Below are positions 52,022 through 60,917 of a DNA stretch of 64,000 nucleotides, one piece after another. Source of the DNA: DAOTWC01 sp048499435 (GTDB taxonomy: Bacteria > Chloroflexota > Anaerolineae > Aggregatilineales > Phototrophicaceae). Positions within the stretch are counted from its first letter, which is position 1. Every line of letters starts with the position of its first letter. A program made the position numbers and the translations under genes. The stretch spans positions 930,001-994,000 of the forward strand of contig JASNZW010000001.1 in NCBI GenBank assembly GCA_048499435.1, in the 5' to 3' direction. The notes beneath the pieces were generated by a model. It worked only from the letters and a program-made list of their open reading frames with translations, did no database searches and was not told the origin of the DNA.

Positions 52022-52534
52022 TTAGCGGGCGGCGGGCGGGCTGTTTTCGATGATCGCGCGCAGCAGCAGCGCCAGCGCGGCGTCAGCGCTGGCCTCTTTG
52101 ACCGCCGCCCGGTCGCCTTCCCACAGATGCCGTTCGCTGATGAGCTGGCCCGCTGGCCCGGCCAGCCCGATGTACGTCAGGCCCACCGGCTTTTCGGCTG
52201 TGCCGCCGCCCGGCCCGGCGATGCCGGTGGTGCTCACCGCGTAGTCCGTCCTGAACAGCTCGCGCGCGCCGGCGGCCATCTCCAGCGCCGTTTCGGCGCT
52301 CACCGCCCCATGCGCGATCAGCGTGCCCTGCTTGACTTTTAACACCGCCTGCTTGGCGGCGTTGGCATAAGCCACCACGCCCCCCATCACGTAGACAGAG
52401 CAGCCGGGGATGTTGGTCAGGCGGTGCAGCACCAGCCCCCCCGTGCAGGATTCAGCGGCGGCTACTGTCAGGCCGCGCGCGCGCAGCAGCGCGCCAACCT
52501 GTGCTTCCAGCGATTCGAGCGTCATCAGGCCCAC
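52022..52534 (-). CDS. pncC: nicotinamide-nucleotide amidohydrolase PncC (CinA C-terminal)
   Basis: A 170-aa stand-alone CinA_C domain, which deamidates nicotinamide mononucleotide to nicotinic acid mononucleotide in NAD recycling. Motifs: VAAAESCTGGLVLHRLTNIPG (active-site Ser), VVAYANAAKQAVLKV, HGAVSAETALEMA, and VSTTGIAGPGGGTAEKPVGLTYIGLA. The length is normal for the single-domain form. It is divergent from the LysM gene. Confidence 0.94.
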   Translation of the reverse strand: MGLMTLESLEAQVGALLRARGLTVAAAESCTGGLVLHRLTNIPGCSVYVMGGVVAYANAAKQAVLKVKQGTLIAHGAVSAETALEMAAGARELFRTDYAVSTTGIAGPGGGTAEKPVGLTYIGLAGPAGQLISERHLWEGDRAAVKEASADAALALLLRAIIENSPPAAR

Positions 52535-52615
52535 CCCTCTCAGCGACGACCAATATCCTATCCAACTGCGCCTGAATTGCCCACCGGGATTGGTGTCATT
52601 CTGGGCGGTTAGGGC

Positions 52616-52621
52616 TATAAT
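52616..52621 (+). promoter_or_regulatory. -10 element of the LysM gene
   Basis: A perfect TATAAT, preceded by GGGC, lies 51 bases upstream of the GTG start. No good -35 box is seen (TTGGTG is 20 bases away). Confidence 0.45.
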
Positions 52622-52671
52622 GCGGGATAACGCCGTGTGCAGTATGGGAAAAAGAGGGATTTATCGGCGCA

Positions 52672-53643
52672 GTGGGCTACTGGGGATGGCGGCCTCTGCT
52701 GTGGGCCGTATGTATCAGCGTGTGGGTAAGCGGCTGTAGTGTGGCGTCCGAGGCGGCGCTCACGCTGCCGCCGACTGTCACGCCGCCGGTCACGCTCACG
52801 CTGCGCCTGCGCGAAACGGCCACGCCGCCGCTGCCGCCGCGCCCGACGCCGACCGCCACACCCACCCCGCCGCCCGCTGTCGCCGCCGCCGCGCTGGTCT
52901 ACACCGTCCGCCCCGGCGACACGCTGCTGGGCATCGCGTTCGATTTCGGCCTGGACGTGGGCGCGCTGCAGGCCGCTAACGCCGGCGTGGACGCGCGCAG
53001 CCTTCAGGTAGGCCAGCAGCTTATCATCCCCCCGCCTACGCCAGCGGCGCCGCCGCTGCCGCTGCCGCTGCTGCTGGAGCCGCCCACCTGCTATGACACG
53101 CCCTCTGGCGCGCTGTTATGCCTGGGGCGCGTGGCCAACCATGAGGCGCAGCCGGTCGAGTATGTGCGGGTGCAGGTGCAGTTCTGGCACGCCGACGGCA
53201 CGCCGCTGGCCGCCGCCGAAACCGGCATCGAGCAGGCGCTGATCCCGCCGGGCGCAGCCGCGCCCTACAGCGTGCTGCTGCCTGGCATGGACGGCGCTTA
53301 CGCTTACGCAACGGCCGTCCTGCTCGCGGCGGACCCCGCCCCGCAGACCGACCAGCGCTTTGTCGCCCTGACGATTGAGGACGCGCAGGCCAGCCTGGTG
53401 GACGGGCGCTATGTCGTCACCGCCGCGCTGCACAACGCAACCGACCACGCCGCCGGCCCGGCGCGCGTCGTGCTGACGCTGCTGGACGCCGACGGGCGCG
53501 TTACCGGCTACCGGACGGCGCTCACGCCCGCCGGCATCGCGCCCGGCGCGCGCGTCAGCGTGCGCATCGAAGCGGCGGCCCAGGACGCCGCCCGCGCCGG
53601 CAGCCACACGCTCTACGCGGAAGCCCGGCGCGCCGGCGGCTGA
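52672..53643 (+). CDS. LysM-domain lipoprotein
   Basis: A 323-aa exported protein. The N-terminus has a hydrophobic core ending in VSGC, a usable lipobox, so it is probably a lipoprotein. A Thr/Pro linker (about 25-70) is followed by one LysM domain (about 75-120; VYTVRPGDTLLGIAFDFGLDVGALQAAN in outline), which binds peptidoglycan glycan chains. The rest (130-323) looks like two beta-sandwich domains of the FxLYD type (CLGRVANHEAQPVEYVRVQVQ and AALHNATDHAAGPARVVLTL). GTG 52672 is the first usable start. Confidence 0.82.
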   Translation: MGYWGWRPLLWAVCISVWVSGCSVASEAALTLPPTVTPPVTLTLRLRETATPPLPPRPTPTATPTPPPAVAAAALVYTVRPGDTLLGIAFDFGLDVGALQAANAGVDARSLQVGQQLIIPPPTPAAPPLPLPLLLEPPTCYDTPSGALLCLGRVANHEAQPVEYVRVQVQFWHADGTPLAAAETGIEQALIPPGAAAPYSVLLPGMDGAYAYATAVLLAADPAPQTDQRFVALTIEDAQASLVDGRYVVTAALHNATDHAAGPARVVLTLLDADGRVTGYRTALTPAGIAPGARVSVRIEAAAQDAARAGSHTLYAEARRAGG

Positions 53644-53650
53644 GCGCGCG

Positions 53651-54397
53651 TCAGCCCTCGCGTGTGATAATCGTCCCCACTGAGTGATCGCCCTGGACGG
53701 CGCGCAGCAGGTCGTCGTTGGCCCAGAAGTTAACCACCAGGATAGGCATGTTGTTCTCTTCGCACAGCGTGAAGGCCGTCAGGTCCATCACCTGCAGGCG
53801 CGCGTCAAACACCTGCTGGTACGACAGGCGCTCGTAGCGCGTGGCGTCGGGCACTTTCTTGGGGTCGGCAGAGTAGACGCCGTTCACTTTGGTCGCTTTG
53901 ATGAGAATGTTGGCGCCGATCTCGGTGGCGCGCAGGGCGGCGGCGGTGTCGGTGGTGAAGTAGGGGTTGCCCGTGCCGCCCGTGATGATGACGACGCGGC
54001 CCTTCTCCATGTGACGGATGGCGCGCAGGCGGATGTACGGCTCCGCGACGGCGTTCATCTGGACGGCGGTCTGCACGCGCGTCACCACGCCCGCGCGCTG
54101 GAGCGCGTCCTGCAGCGCCAGGCCGTTCATGACGGTGGCGATCATGCCCATGTGGTCGGCGGTGCTCTGCTCCATGCCGCGCGCCACGCCGATCGCGCCG
54201 CGCCACAGGTTGCCGCCGCCCATCACCACAGCCACCTGCACGCCCAATTCGTGAATCTGCTTGATTTTAGCGGCGATTTCCTCGGCGGCGTCCGGGTCAA
54301 TGCCGTGGCCGCCGGGGCCGGCGAGGGCCTCGCCGCTGAGCTTGAGCATGATGCGCGGGAAGATCGGCTGGCTGCTCGTCGCGCTGCTGTCAGTCAT
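53651..54397 (-). CDS. pyrH: UMP kinase
   Basis: A 248-aa hexameric UMP kinase (UMP to UDP). Motifs: PRIMLKLSGEALAG, VAVVMGGGNLWRG, ATVMNGLALQDAL, VVIITGGTGNPYFTTDTAAALRA in outline, and LIKATKVNGVYSADPKK. ATG 54397 is preferred because AGGAGGT precedes it by six bases; a GTG three codons earlier lies inside that site. It is the third gene of the rpsB-tsf-pyrH cluster but is separated from tsf by a strong terminator. Confidence 0.95.
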   Translation of the reverse strand: MTDSSATSSQPIFPRIMLKLSGEALAGPGGHGIDPDAAEEIAAKIKQIHELGVQVAVVMGGGNLWRGAIGVARGMEQSTADHMGMIATVMNGLALQDALQRAGVVTRVQTAVQMNAVAEPYIRLRAIRHMEKGRVVIITGGTGNPYFTTDTAAALRATEIGANILIKATKVNGVYSADPKKVPDATRYERLSYQQVFDARLQVMDLTAFTLCEENNMPILVVNFWANDDLLRAVQGDHSVGTIITREG

Positions 54398-54433
54398 TGT
54401 GTCCACCTCCTGTGTGCCGGGGTCAGGGCGCAG

Positions 54434-54465
54434 AAAAAAGGGACTGGCGAAAGGCCAATCCCTTT
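54434..54465 (-). terminator. intrinsic terminator between tsf and pyrH
   Basis: On the minus strand AAAGGGATTGGC (54454-54465) pairs with GCCAGTCCCTTT (54437-54448) with one G-U pair, and the T tract continues to 54434. It lies 71 bases beyond the tsf stop and before pyrH. Confidence 0.85.
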
Positions 54466-54535
54466 AAGAACGCATCAGTTAAGGACGGCTGACGTGCCGC
54501 CCTTCCTGTGATAACGCAGCCCGCTGTGGCGGCGT

Positions 54536-55162
54536 TCAGGCATCGTCACCCGCGCTGTCCGCGTTCTCGCCGACGGCGAAGCGGGCAAAGCGGCGGATCT
54601 CGATGCTTTCGCCCACCTCGGCCACCACCTCGGACAGAAGCTGCGAGATGGTTTTCGAGTCGTCCATGATGTACGGCTGTTCGAGCAGGACGATCTCCTC
54701 GTAGAATTTCGCCATGCGCCCCTCAGCGACCTTCACGGCCACCGCCTCCGGCTTGCCTTCTTCGATCGCCCGGCGGCGCTGAATCTCCTGCTCAGCGGCG
54801 ATAACGGCCTGGGGCACGTCTTCGCGGCGCACATATTCCGGGGACAGGTTGGCGATGTGCAGCGCGATGTTGTGCGCGAACTCGCGGAACGCCTCGGTAT
54901 TGGCGACGAAGTCTGTCTCGCAGTTGACCTCCACCATGACGCCCAGGCGGCGGTTGTGGTGGGTGTAATTCTCGATAACGCCTTCGTTCATGGTGCGGCC
55001 AGCGCCCAGCTTCTTGGCAGCGCGGGCCAGGCCCTTCTCGCGCAGGTAATCAATGGCCTTCTTGATGTCGCCATCGTTTTGTTCCAGCGCTTTTTTGCAG
55101 TCAAGCGGGCCGGCGCCAGTCGCCTCGCGCAGGTCCTTGACCATCTGTGCGGTGATCTGCAT
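54536..55162 (-). CDS. tsf: elongation factor Ts
   Basis: A 208-aa EF-Ts, the nucleotide exchange factor of EF-Tu. It has the N-terminal UBA-like helix bundle (VKDLREATGAGPLDCKKAL), KKAIDYLREKGL, and the EF-Tu-contacting VMVEVNCETDFVANTEAF. The C-terminal domain is short, so the length matches the compact Thermus-like form and not the 280-aa enterobacterial one. AAAGGA is upstream; rpsB ends eight bases earlier. Confidence 0.95.
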   Translation of the reverse strand: MQITAQMVKDLREATGAGPLDCKKALEQNDGDIKKAIDYLREKGLARAAKKLGAGRTMNEGVIENYTHHNRRLGVMVEVNCETDFVANTEAFREFAHNIALHIANLSPEYVRREDVPQAVIAAEQEIQRRRAIEEGKPEAVAVKVAEGRMAKFYEEIVLLEQPYIMDDSKTISQLLSEVVAEVGESIEIRRFARFAVGENADSAGDDA

Positions 55163-55170
55163 GGGATACG

Positions 55171-56040
55171 TCAGTCCTTTTCCTCTTCGGTGTCGTCGCC
55201 ATCGGCTTCTTCGTCGTCATCGGCAAACAGGCGCGCGTCGCGCAGCTTGGCGAGGGTGGACGCGCCCAGGTACTGCTCGTCGTCCTCGTCGTCCTCGTAG
55301 TCGGCGTAATCGGGCGCGCCGTCGTCGGCCAGCTCCACGTCGTCATCGGCCTTGCGCATGGCCTGGCCCTCAAGCACGGCGTCCGCCAGCGCGGTGACGA
55401 TCAGCTTGATGGCGCGCACGGCGTCGTCGTTGCCGGGGATGATGTGGTCAATGTCGTCCGGGTTGCTGTTGGTGTCGGCCAGGGCCAGCACCGGGATGTC
55501 GAGAATGTTAGCCTCTTTGACGGCGGTCGCCTCGCGCATGGTGTCAATGACGATCAGCATGTTGGGCAGGCGCTTCATGTCGCGGATGCCGCCCAGCCGA
55601 AGCTGAAGCGACTCAATCTTGCGCCCCAGGATAAGCGCCTCTTTCTTGGTCAGCAGCTCGAACTCGCCGGCGTCGCGGCGGCGTTCCAGCTTCTTGAGCG
55701 TTTCGATGCGCTCGCGGATGGTGCGCCAGTTGGTGAGCGTGCCGCCCAGCCAGCGGTGGCTGACGTAGGGCATGTGGCAGCGCTCAGCCTGGGCCGCGAT
55801 AGTTTCCTGCGCCTGGCGCTTGGTGCCCACAAACAGCACCGTGCCGCCGTCGGCGACCGTGTCGCGGATCATGTCGTAATAGCGGTTGAGGTTGGCGATG
55901 GTTTGCTGAAGGTCAATGATGTGAATGCCGTTGCGTTCACCAAAGATAAACGGCTTCATCTTGGGGTTCCACTTGGTCGTGCGGTGACCGAAGTGGACGC
56001 CCGTTTCGAGAAGCCCCTTCATCGAGACGGAAGAAGGCAT
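55171..56040 (-). CDS. rpsB: 30S ribosomal protein S2 with acidic extension
   Basis: A 289-aa S2. The core (1-230) is standard: LLETGVHFGHRTTKWNPKM, YIF-like FIFGERNGIHIIDLQQT, FVGTKRQAQETI, YVSHRWLGGTLTNWRTI and PVLALADTNSNPDDIDHIIPGNDDA. A C-terminal extension of about 55 residues is very acidic (DDVELADDG, YEDDEDDEQYLGAS, DDDEEADGDDTEEEKD). First gene of the operon with tsf. Acidic tails on S2 are known in some lineages, with no assigned role here. Confidence 0.95.
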   Translation of the reverse strand: MPSSVSMKGLLETGVHFGHRTTKWNPKMKPFIFGERNGIHIIDLQQTIANLNRYYDMIRDTVADGGTVLFVGTKRQAQETIAAQAERCHMPYVSHRWLGGTLTNWRTIRERIETLKKLERRRDAGEFELLTKKEALILGRKIESLQLRLGGIRDMKRLPNMLIVIDTMREATAVKEANILDIPVLALADTNSNPDDIDHIIPGNDDAVRAIKLIVTALADAVLEGQAMRKADDDVELADDGAPDYADYEDDEDDEQYLGASTLAKLRDARLFADDDEEADGDDTEEEKD

Positions 56041-56297
56041 AGTGCGGTTATTCTCCTGTGGACAGTGTTTGTACGATCACACCCTTCATCCCCTGCCGTC
56101 AATCAGGCCGGGCCTGACAACACCGGGCCGGGTCCGGGTGTGTGATTTTCAGCCAGCGGCGCTGGCCGCAACCGGCAGCATTTTAACACAGCAGGCGGGC
56201 GCGCTTCAAGGATTAAACCGGCGCGGGCCGGGCCAGCCGGGCGGTCAGCAGCCCCCTTCCCCCGCAGCGCGAGAGAAGGGGGCCGCGATGCGGCGTT
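56041..56297. repeat. intergenic gap with a GC-rich hairpin
   Basis: GCCCCCTTC (56251-56259) pairs with GAAGGGGGC (56275-56283) 15 bases after the stop of the repeat-protein gene. The rest of the gap must hold the rpsB promoter on the minus strand, but I see no clear -35/-10 pair. Confidence 0.45.
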
Positions 56298-58040
56298 TCA
56301 GCGGATAGTCGGGTCGCTGATCCACACGTCCGGCGACACCAGCGTCGCCCCTTCGATCAGCAGATTGGTGTTGTAGCCGTAGGGGAATTCGTAAACGTTC
56401 AGGCCATTGAACTGCGACAGCACCGGCTTGGCGACGCCCAGCGCGTTGTCGAACACGCGGATCACCGGCTCGCAGGTGATCTGCGTCGTTTCGTTGCAGA
56501 TCTCCAGCGCGACCTGCGCCGTGCGCGTCTGCGCGTTGTCCTGGAGGTAAGTCACGCGCACATGGTTCCACGATACCTGCGTGCGCTCGCCGCTGATATC
56601 GCCGTCAACCGGCGGCGGCGCGGCGGGCGTCGTCTGGAGCAGCAGCAGCTCCAGCGGGCCAGAGCCGGTGGGCGTGGGCGTGGGGGCGGGGCCGTTACAC
56701 CAGCGCGCGTCGCAGAACGCCAGCGGGCGCACGCCTTCCAGCGTAGGCAGCGAGACAAACTCCTCCTCCGCCAGCGTCGTCCAGCGCCGGTCAATGTAGA
56801 GCGCGAAATCGTCGCCGCTGACGAACATCATGCGCGAGTCCGACTCGCCATCGGGGGCCATGTAGTTGCGGTACCAGGCGCGGAAGCGCGTGCCGCCGGG
56901 CATGATCCCCATGTACTGCGTGGCGGCCACGTCCAGATAGGCGAAAGCGTACTCGGACTCAGCCAGGTAGCGCCCGCCCTCCGCTTCCTCAACCACATCC
57001 AGCACCGGCGGGTTCTCCGCGATGCGGTTGGCCTCCGCCTCAGCGTGGGCGCAGTACGCCGAATCAGCGGCGACATCCGGCACGAGGTCGTAAGCCTGCT
57101 GCACGAACAGCACCAGGTTTTGCACCAGCGGCGCGCAGCGGGCCAGCGGGTCCTCGTTCTGCCAGCCGCGCGGGCGAGCATCCGGCCCCAGCGTCTCGTC
57201 GGCCAGCAGCTCGATATCGTGGCGCGTGTTGCGGTAGAACAGGGCCGGGTCGCTGGCGATCACGCCGACCCACGCCGGCGGGCGCACCGCGCGCCCCAGC
57301 GTCTCGTCGGCCAGCAGCTCCAGGTCGAGAAACAGGTCCGCGCCGAACGTGGCCGAGGCGGGGTCAGTGTTGCGGCGGTAGCCGACCGGGCGCGTGTACA
57401 GGCCCAGCGTCTCGTCGGCCAGGCGCTCCAGGTCGCCGCGCGCCGCCAGCGTCAGGTCGGCCAGCCGGGCCGCGTCCGCGCTCACGGCGGCGTCTGCCGG
57501 CACGTCGCTGATCTCAGCGGCGACCGCCTGGCAGTAGTTGGGCGTGCCCGCCGGCGTCGTCAGCGGGCTGCCGGTGACAACCGCCAGCAGCGCGGCTGCG
57601 TTTTGCAGTGTGCGGTCGCAGCGGTTGAGCGCCGGCCCGCCGCGCCACCCTGGCGGGCGCGTCTCCGCGCCGAACTCGCCGTCGGCCAGCAGCTCCAGGT
57701 CGTGACGGACGTTGCGCGCCAGGATATCCGCGCGCGTCGAAGTCGCGCCGATCCAGCCGTCCGGGCGTTCCTGTGGGCTGTGGAGCGCGGCGGCCAGCAG
57801 CTCGGTGTCAAACCACAGGTCGGCGCTGGCGGCGGGCGCGGCCGGGTCAGCCGTGCCGGTCCAGTCTTCAGGACGCTGGCCGGGGGCCAGGGCCGCGTCC
57901 GCCAGCAGTTCAAGGTCGGCGCGGGCGTTTGCCACGAAAACATCCGGCGCATCCTGGGCCGGCGGCCCGGCGCGCACCACGCCCAGCGCCGTGGCCAGCG
58001 CTGTTCCTGCCATCAACATGACCAGTGAGAACCGTTTCAT
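56298..58040 (-). CDS. secreted protein built of an unrecognised LELLAD-type repeat
   Basis: A 580-aa exported protein with a signal peptide (MKRFSLVMLMAGTALATAL). From about residue 35 to 310 a motif recurs at intervals of roughly 45-60 residues: D-L-E-L-L-A-D-x3-G-x3-R-P-x-G-W. Six versions can be read, e.g. ADLELLADAALAPGQRPEDW, HDLELLADGEFGAETRPPGW, LDLELLADETLGRAVRPPAW and HDIELLADETLGPDARPRGW. Cys pairs (LNRCDRTLQ, PNYCQAV) lie between. The C-terminal half has FAYLDVAATQYMGIMPGGTRFRAWYRN, a Pro/Thr linker and a beta domain. I know no family with this repeat. The ribosome site is weak. Confidence 0.7.
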   Translation of the reverse strand: MKRFSLVMLMAGTALATALGVVRAGPPAQDAPDVFVANARADLELLADAALAPGQRPEDWTGTADPAAPAASADLWFDTELLAAALHSPQERPDGWIGATSTRADILARNVRHDLELLADGEFGAETRPPGWRGGPALNRCDRTLQNAAALLAVVTGSPLTTPAGTPNYCQAVAAEISDVPADAAVSADAARLADLTLAARGDLERLADETLGLYTRPVGYRRNTDPASATFGADLFLDLELLADETLGRAVRPPAWVGVIASDPALFYRNTRHDIELLADETLGPDARPRGWQNEDPLARCAPLVQNLVLFVQQAYDLVPDVAADSAYCAHAEAEANRIAENPPVLDVVEEAEGGRYLAESEYAFAYLDVAATQYMGIMPGGTRFRAWYRNYMAPDGESDSRMMFVSGDDFALYIDRRWTTLAEEEFVSLPTLEGVRPLAFCDARWCNGPAPTPTPTGSGPLELLLLQTTPAAPPPVDGDISGERTQVSWNHVRVTYLQDNAQTRTAQVALEICNETTQITCEPVIRVFDNALGVAKPVLSQFNGLNVYEFPYGYNTNLLIEGATLVSPDVWISDPTIR

Positions 58041-58206
58041 CGTCTAACCCCGCTGCGCTACTGTCGCTGCACATCCCCCATTATACTCACGGCCCGCGCA
58101 AACGACACTGGGCCGGGGGTCATAAAACCCTGCCGCGCTTGTCGCCCCTGCCAATTTGAGTAGAATAGTTGCCACATAGCCGTAAGCAAAGGGCAGGGGT
58201 ACGCTG

Positions 58207-60300
58207 TTGGATTTTGAAGCGCTCGTCGGGCATCTGTATATCGTCAACGGCCACGCCATCAGCGCCGCCCCGCCGGGCGCGCTGGTTGAGGTCGCGCCGC
58301 GCAAGGCGGTGCGGGGCCGCGAAATGGACACGATCTTCATGCTGGCGCTGCCAGACAGCGCCACCGCAGCCCCGGCGCGCTTCCTGGAGCAAATGGCCCA
58401 GCACGCCGCTGAGCGCTATTTCTCCAGCAGCGGCAGCGTCACGGCGGGCATCCGCACCGTGTTCACCACGCTCAACCAGAACCTGTATGAGCATAACGAG
58501 GCTGGCAAGCGCCGTCACGAGGCCGCCCTGCTGTGCGCGGTGCTGCACGGCAGCGACCTGTACCTGGCGCGCGCCGGGCACAGCGCCGCCCTGCTGGCGC
58601 ACGAAAGCACGCTGGAAACTTTCCCCGGCGCCGACGCCGGCAGCAGCGCGCCGCTGGGCCTGCACCCGGTGGTGGATATCAAGCTGAGCCGCTATCGCAT
58701 CGCCAGCGGCACGCGCCTGCTGCTGGCCAGCGCCGAGCTGGCCACGATCAACCTGGAAGCCCTGCGCCCGGCGCTGGGCGGCGCGCACATCGGCGAGGTG
58801 CTGAGCGCGGTCAAGGCGCTGGCCAGCGAGCAGCTTACGCTGCTGGCGGTGGAGTTCGTGCCGCCCGACGCCGCCATCCCGCTGCCGGTGCGCGAGGGCG
58901 AATCCACGCGCGAGGCGGCCGCGCCGGCGCCGGCGGCAGCGCCCGCCGAGGCCGCCAGCGCGCCGCCCGCTCGCCCGCTGGCCGGGGCCGTGAACCGGCT
59001 GCGCTTTCGCGCGCAGCGCCAGGCCGGGGCCGCCGCGCTGGCGGCCGCTGACGGGCTGGGCGCGGCCAGCAGCGCGCTGACGCCGCCTGAACCCGCGCCG
59101 GACGCGCCGCCCGCCCGCCGCCGCATTTCCGCCGCCAACGTGGCGCGGCTGGCCTGGCTGCTGCCAATCGCGGTCGTTGTGCTGGTGCTGCTGATGTGGC
59201 TGGGCGGAACTGGCCAGAGCGAGTTCGAGCTGTGCGTCAACGACGCCAACCGCGAAGCCGAGCGCGCGCGCCTGATCGCCTCCAGCGACCGCACCGGCAC
59301 GCTGGCGGCCTGGAACGCCGTGCTGGTGCTGGTGGAGCGCTGCGAGAACATCCGCGCCGGCGACGAGGCGCTGGCGGCGCTGGTGCGCGAGGGCCAGGAA
59401 ACGATTGATCTGCTGTCGGCCATCGAACGGCGCGACACCGTTCCGATCGCCGCTTTCCCCAACGCCGCCCTCACCCGCGTGATTCTGCGCGGTGAGGACC
59501 TGTACGTGCTGGACGACAACAACGACCAGGTGTACCGCGTCACGCTGGCGAGCGACGGCCTCAGCATGCTGCCCAATTCGCGCCAGCCCATCATCAACAT
59601 GCGGCGCGGGGCCACCGTCGGCCAGTTTACGATGGGCGACATCGTGGATATCGCCTGGGCGGACGACGGCAGCGGCCTCAGCCAGGGCAACGTGCTGATC
59701 GCGCTGGACCGCAGCGGCGTGATCGTGGAGTATTCGCCCACCTTCCTGGCGCGCGGCGTGCAGCGGCTGCTGGGAACCGAGAGCTGGGTGAACCCGGTGC
59801 GCGCGCACATCTGGCAGGGGCGGCTGTACATCCTCGACACCGGGGCCAACCAGATATGGCGCTATGACCCGTCGGGCGGGGCCTACCCCGGCGGCCCGCT
59901 GGAGTATTTCACCGGCCAGAACCGCCCGGCGCTGGACAGCGCGGTGGATTTCGCCATTGACCCCAACGGGCGCGTGTTCATCCTGTTCCGCGAGGGCATC
60001 GTGACGGTGTTCCGCACCGGCGAACAGCAGCCGTTCGGCTTCGCCGGCTTCCCGGACGGCCAGGGCCTGACCGAGGCGCAGGCGATGTACTTCAACACCA
60101 ACCCGATCTCGCAGAGCATCTACTTCGCCAGCCGCGACACGCGCACCATCTACGAGACGTCGCAGGCGGGGACTTTCTTCAACAACTACCGGGCGTTCGA
60201 TGAAGCGCAGTTCGCCGCGCTGAGCAATGTGGTGGCCGACGACAACCGCCAGGTGATCTACGCGCTGTCGGGCAACGCCATCCTCGCTTTTCGCAAATGA
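58207..60300 (+). CDS. PP2C-like domain fused to an extracytoplasmic beta-propeller
   Basis: A 698-aa protein starting with TTG, supported by AGGGG seven bases upstream. Residues 1-220 resemble a PP2C phosphatase fold (AALLCAVLHGSDLYLARAGHSAALLAHES; RYRIASGTRLLLASAEL), but the metal-binding DG motifs are not seen, so it may be inactive. An Ala/Pro linker leads to a membrane helix (about 318-338, LAWLLPIAVVVLVLLMWLGG), and the outer part is a likely beta-propeller with YDPSGG, FAIDPNGRVFILF and similar blades. It may sense envelope state. The small gene at 60386 follows. Confidence 0.65.
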   Translation: MDFEALVGHLYIVNGHAISAAPPGALVEVAPRKAVRGREMDTIFMLALPDSATAAPARFLEQMAQHAAERYFSSSGSVTAGIRTVFTTLNQNLYEHNEAGKRRHEAALLCAVLHGSDLYLARAGHSAALLAHESTLETFPGADAGSSAPLGLHPVVDIKLSRYRIASGTRLLLASAELATINLEALRPALGGAHIGEVLSAVKALASEQLTLLAVEFVPPDAAIPLPVREGESTREAAAPAPAAAPAEAASAPPARPLAGAVNRLRFRAQRQAGAAALAAADGLGAASSALTPPEPAPDAPPARRRISAANVARLAWLLPIAVVVLVLLMWLGGTGQSEFELCVNDANREAERARLIASSDRTGTLAAWNAVLVLVERCENIRAGDEALAALVREGQETIDLLSAIERRDTVPIAAFPNAALTRVILRGEDLYVLDDNNDQVYRVTLASDGLSMLPNSRQPIINMRRGATVGQFTMGDIVDIAWADDGSGLSQGNVLIALDRSGVIVEYSPTFLARGVQRLLGTESWVNPVRAHIWQGRLYILDTGANQIWRYDPSGGAYPGGPLEYFTGQNRPALDSAVDFAIDPNGRVFILFREGIVTVFRTGEQQPFGFAGFPDGQGLTEAQAMYFNTNPISQSIYFASRDTRTIYETSQAGTFFNNYRAFDEAQFAALSNVVADDNRQVIYALSGNAILAFRK

Positions 60301-60385
60301 ACGGTGTCCGTCAGCCGGCCTGCGCGGGCGGCGGGCAGGCCGCGCCGCGATGAGCAGCCAGCGCAGCGCGCACGGAGGCGGCCCA

Positions 60386-60853
60386 ATGAACGCGCCCACT
60401 GACCTGCTGTGGCAGGCCAACAACGAATATCGCAGGCGGCTGACGCAGGCGGCGACCTGCCTCAACCTGCTGGAACAGCAGGTGTTCGCGCTGGACCACA
60501 GCAACCAGGCGCGCACGCTGGCGGCGCTGCGCCACGCGCTGGACGAAGTAAGCGCGATGACCGAGGAACACCGCGCCTGGCGCTACCGTTATTACTATCA
60601 GTCGCCGGACACGCGGCGCATGGTGCACGACACGGCCGCTGTCTACCAGGCGCTGGCCCGCTTCAGCCGGCTGCGCGGCCAGCACACGCGCCGCCTCAGC
60701 GACCTGCGCGCCCTGCTCAGCCACGTGCAGCGGCCTGACCCGGCGATCACGCGCGTCGCTACCGGCAGCGACCTGTGGGCGATGGCTGAGTTCGCCCTCA
60801 GCGACCTGAGCCGCTTTGACGATTTCCTGCGCGAGCAGCCTCTCACCCCCTGA
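60386..60853 (+). CDS. small helical protein, 155 aa
   Basis: A charged alpha-helical protein without signal or membrane segments. It begins MNAPTDLLWQANNEYRRRLT, continues LLEQQVFALDHSNQARTLAAL, and has a Tyr-rich centre (WRYRYYYQSPDTRRMVHD). ATG 60386 is supported by GGAGG seven bases upstream; an upstream ATG in frame lacks one. It lies 85 bases after the PP2C-like gene and could be cotranscribed with it. The family is unknown. Confidence 0.6.
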   Translation: MNAPTDLLWQANNEYRRRLTQAATCLNLLEQQVFALDHSNQARTLAALRHALDEVSAMTEEHRAWRYRYYYQSPDTRRMVHDTAAVYQALARFSRLRGQHTRRLSDLRALLSHVQRPDPAITRVATGSDLWAMAEFALSDLSRFDDFLREQPLTP

Positions 60854-60887
60854 ACCCCTTCGCCACATGGCGAAGGGGCCGGGGGTG
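60844..60887. terminator. long hairpin between convergent genes
   Basis: CACCCCC (60844-60850) with GGGGGTG (60881-60887) and CCCCTTCGCCA (60855-60865) with TGGCGAAGGGG (60868-60878) form a two-part stem that overlaps the stop codon at 60851-60853. There is no T tract. Same style as the elements at 30485 and 56251. Confidence 0.6.
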
Positions 60888-60917
60888 CGGTTGGCGCTGT
60901 GGGGATAATCAGCCGCG

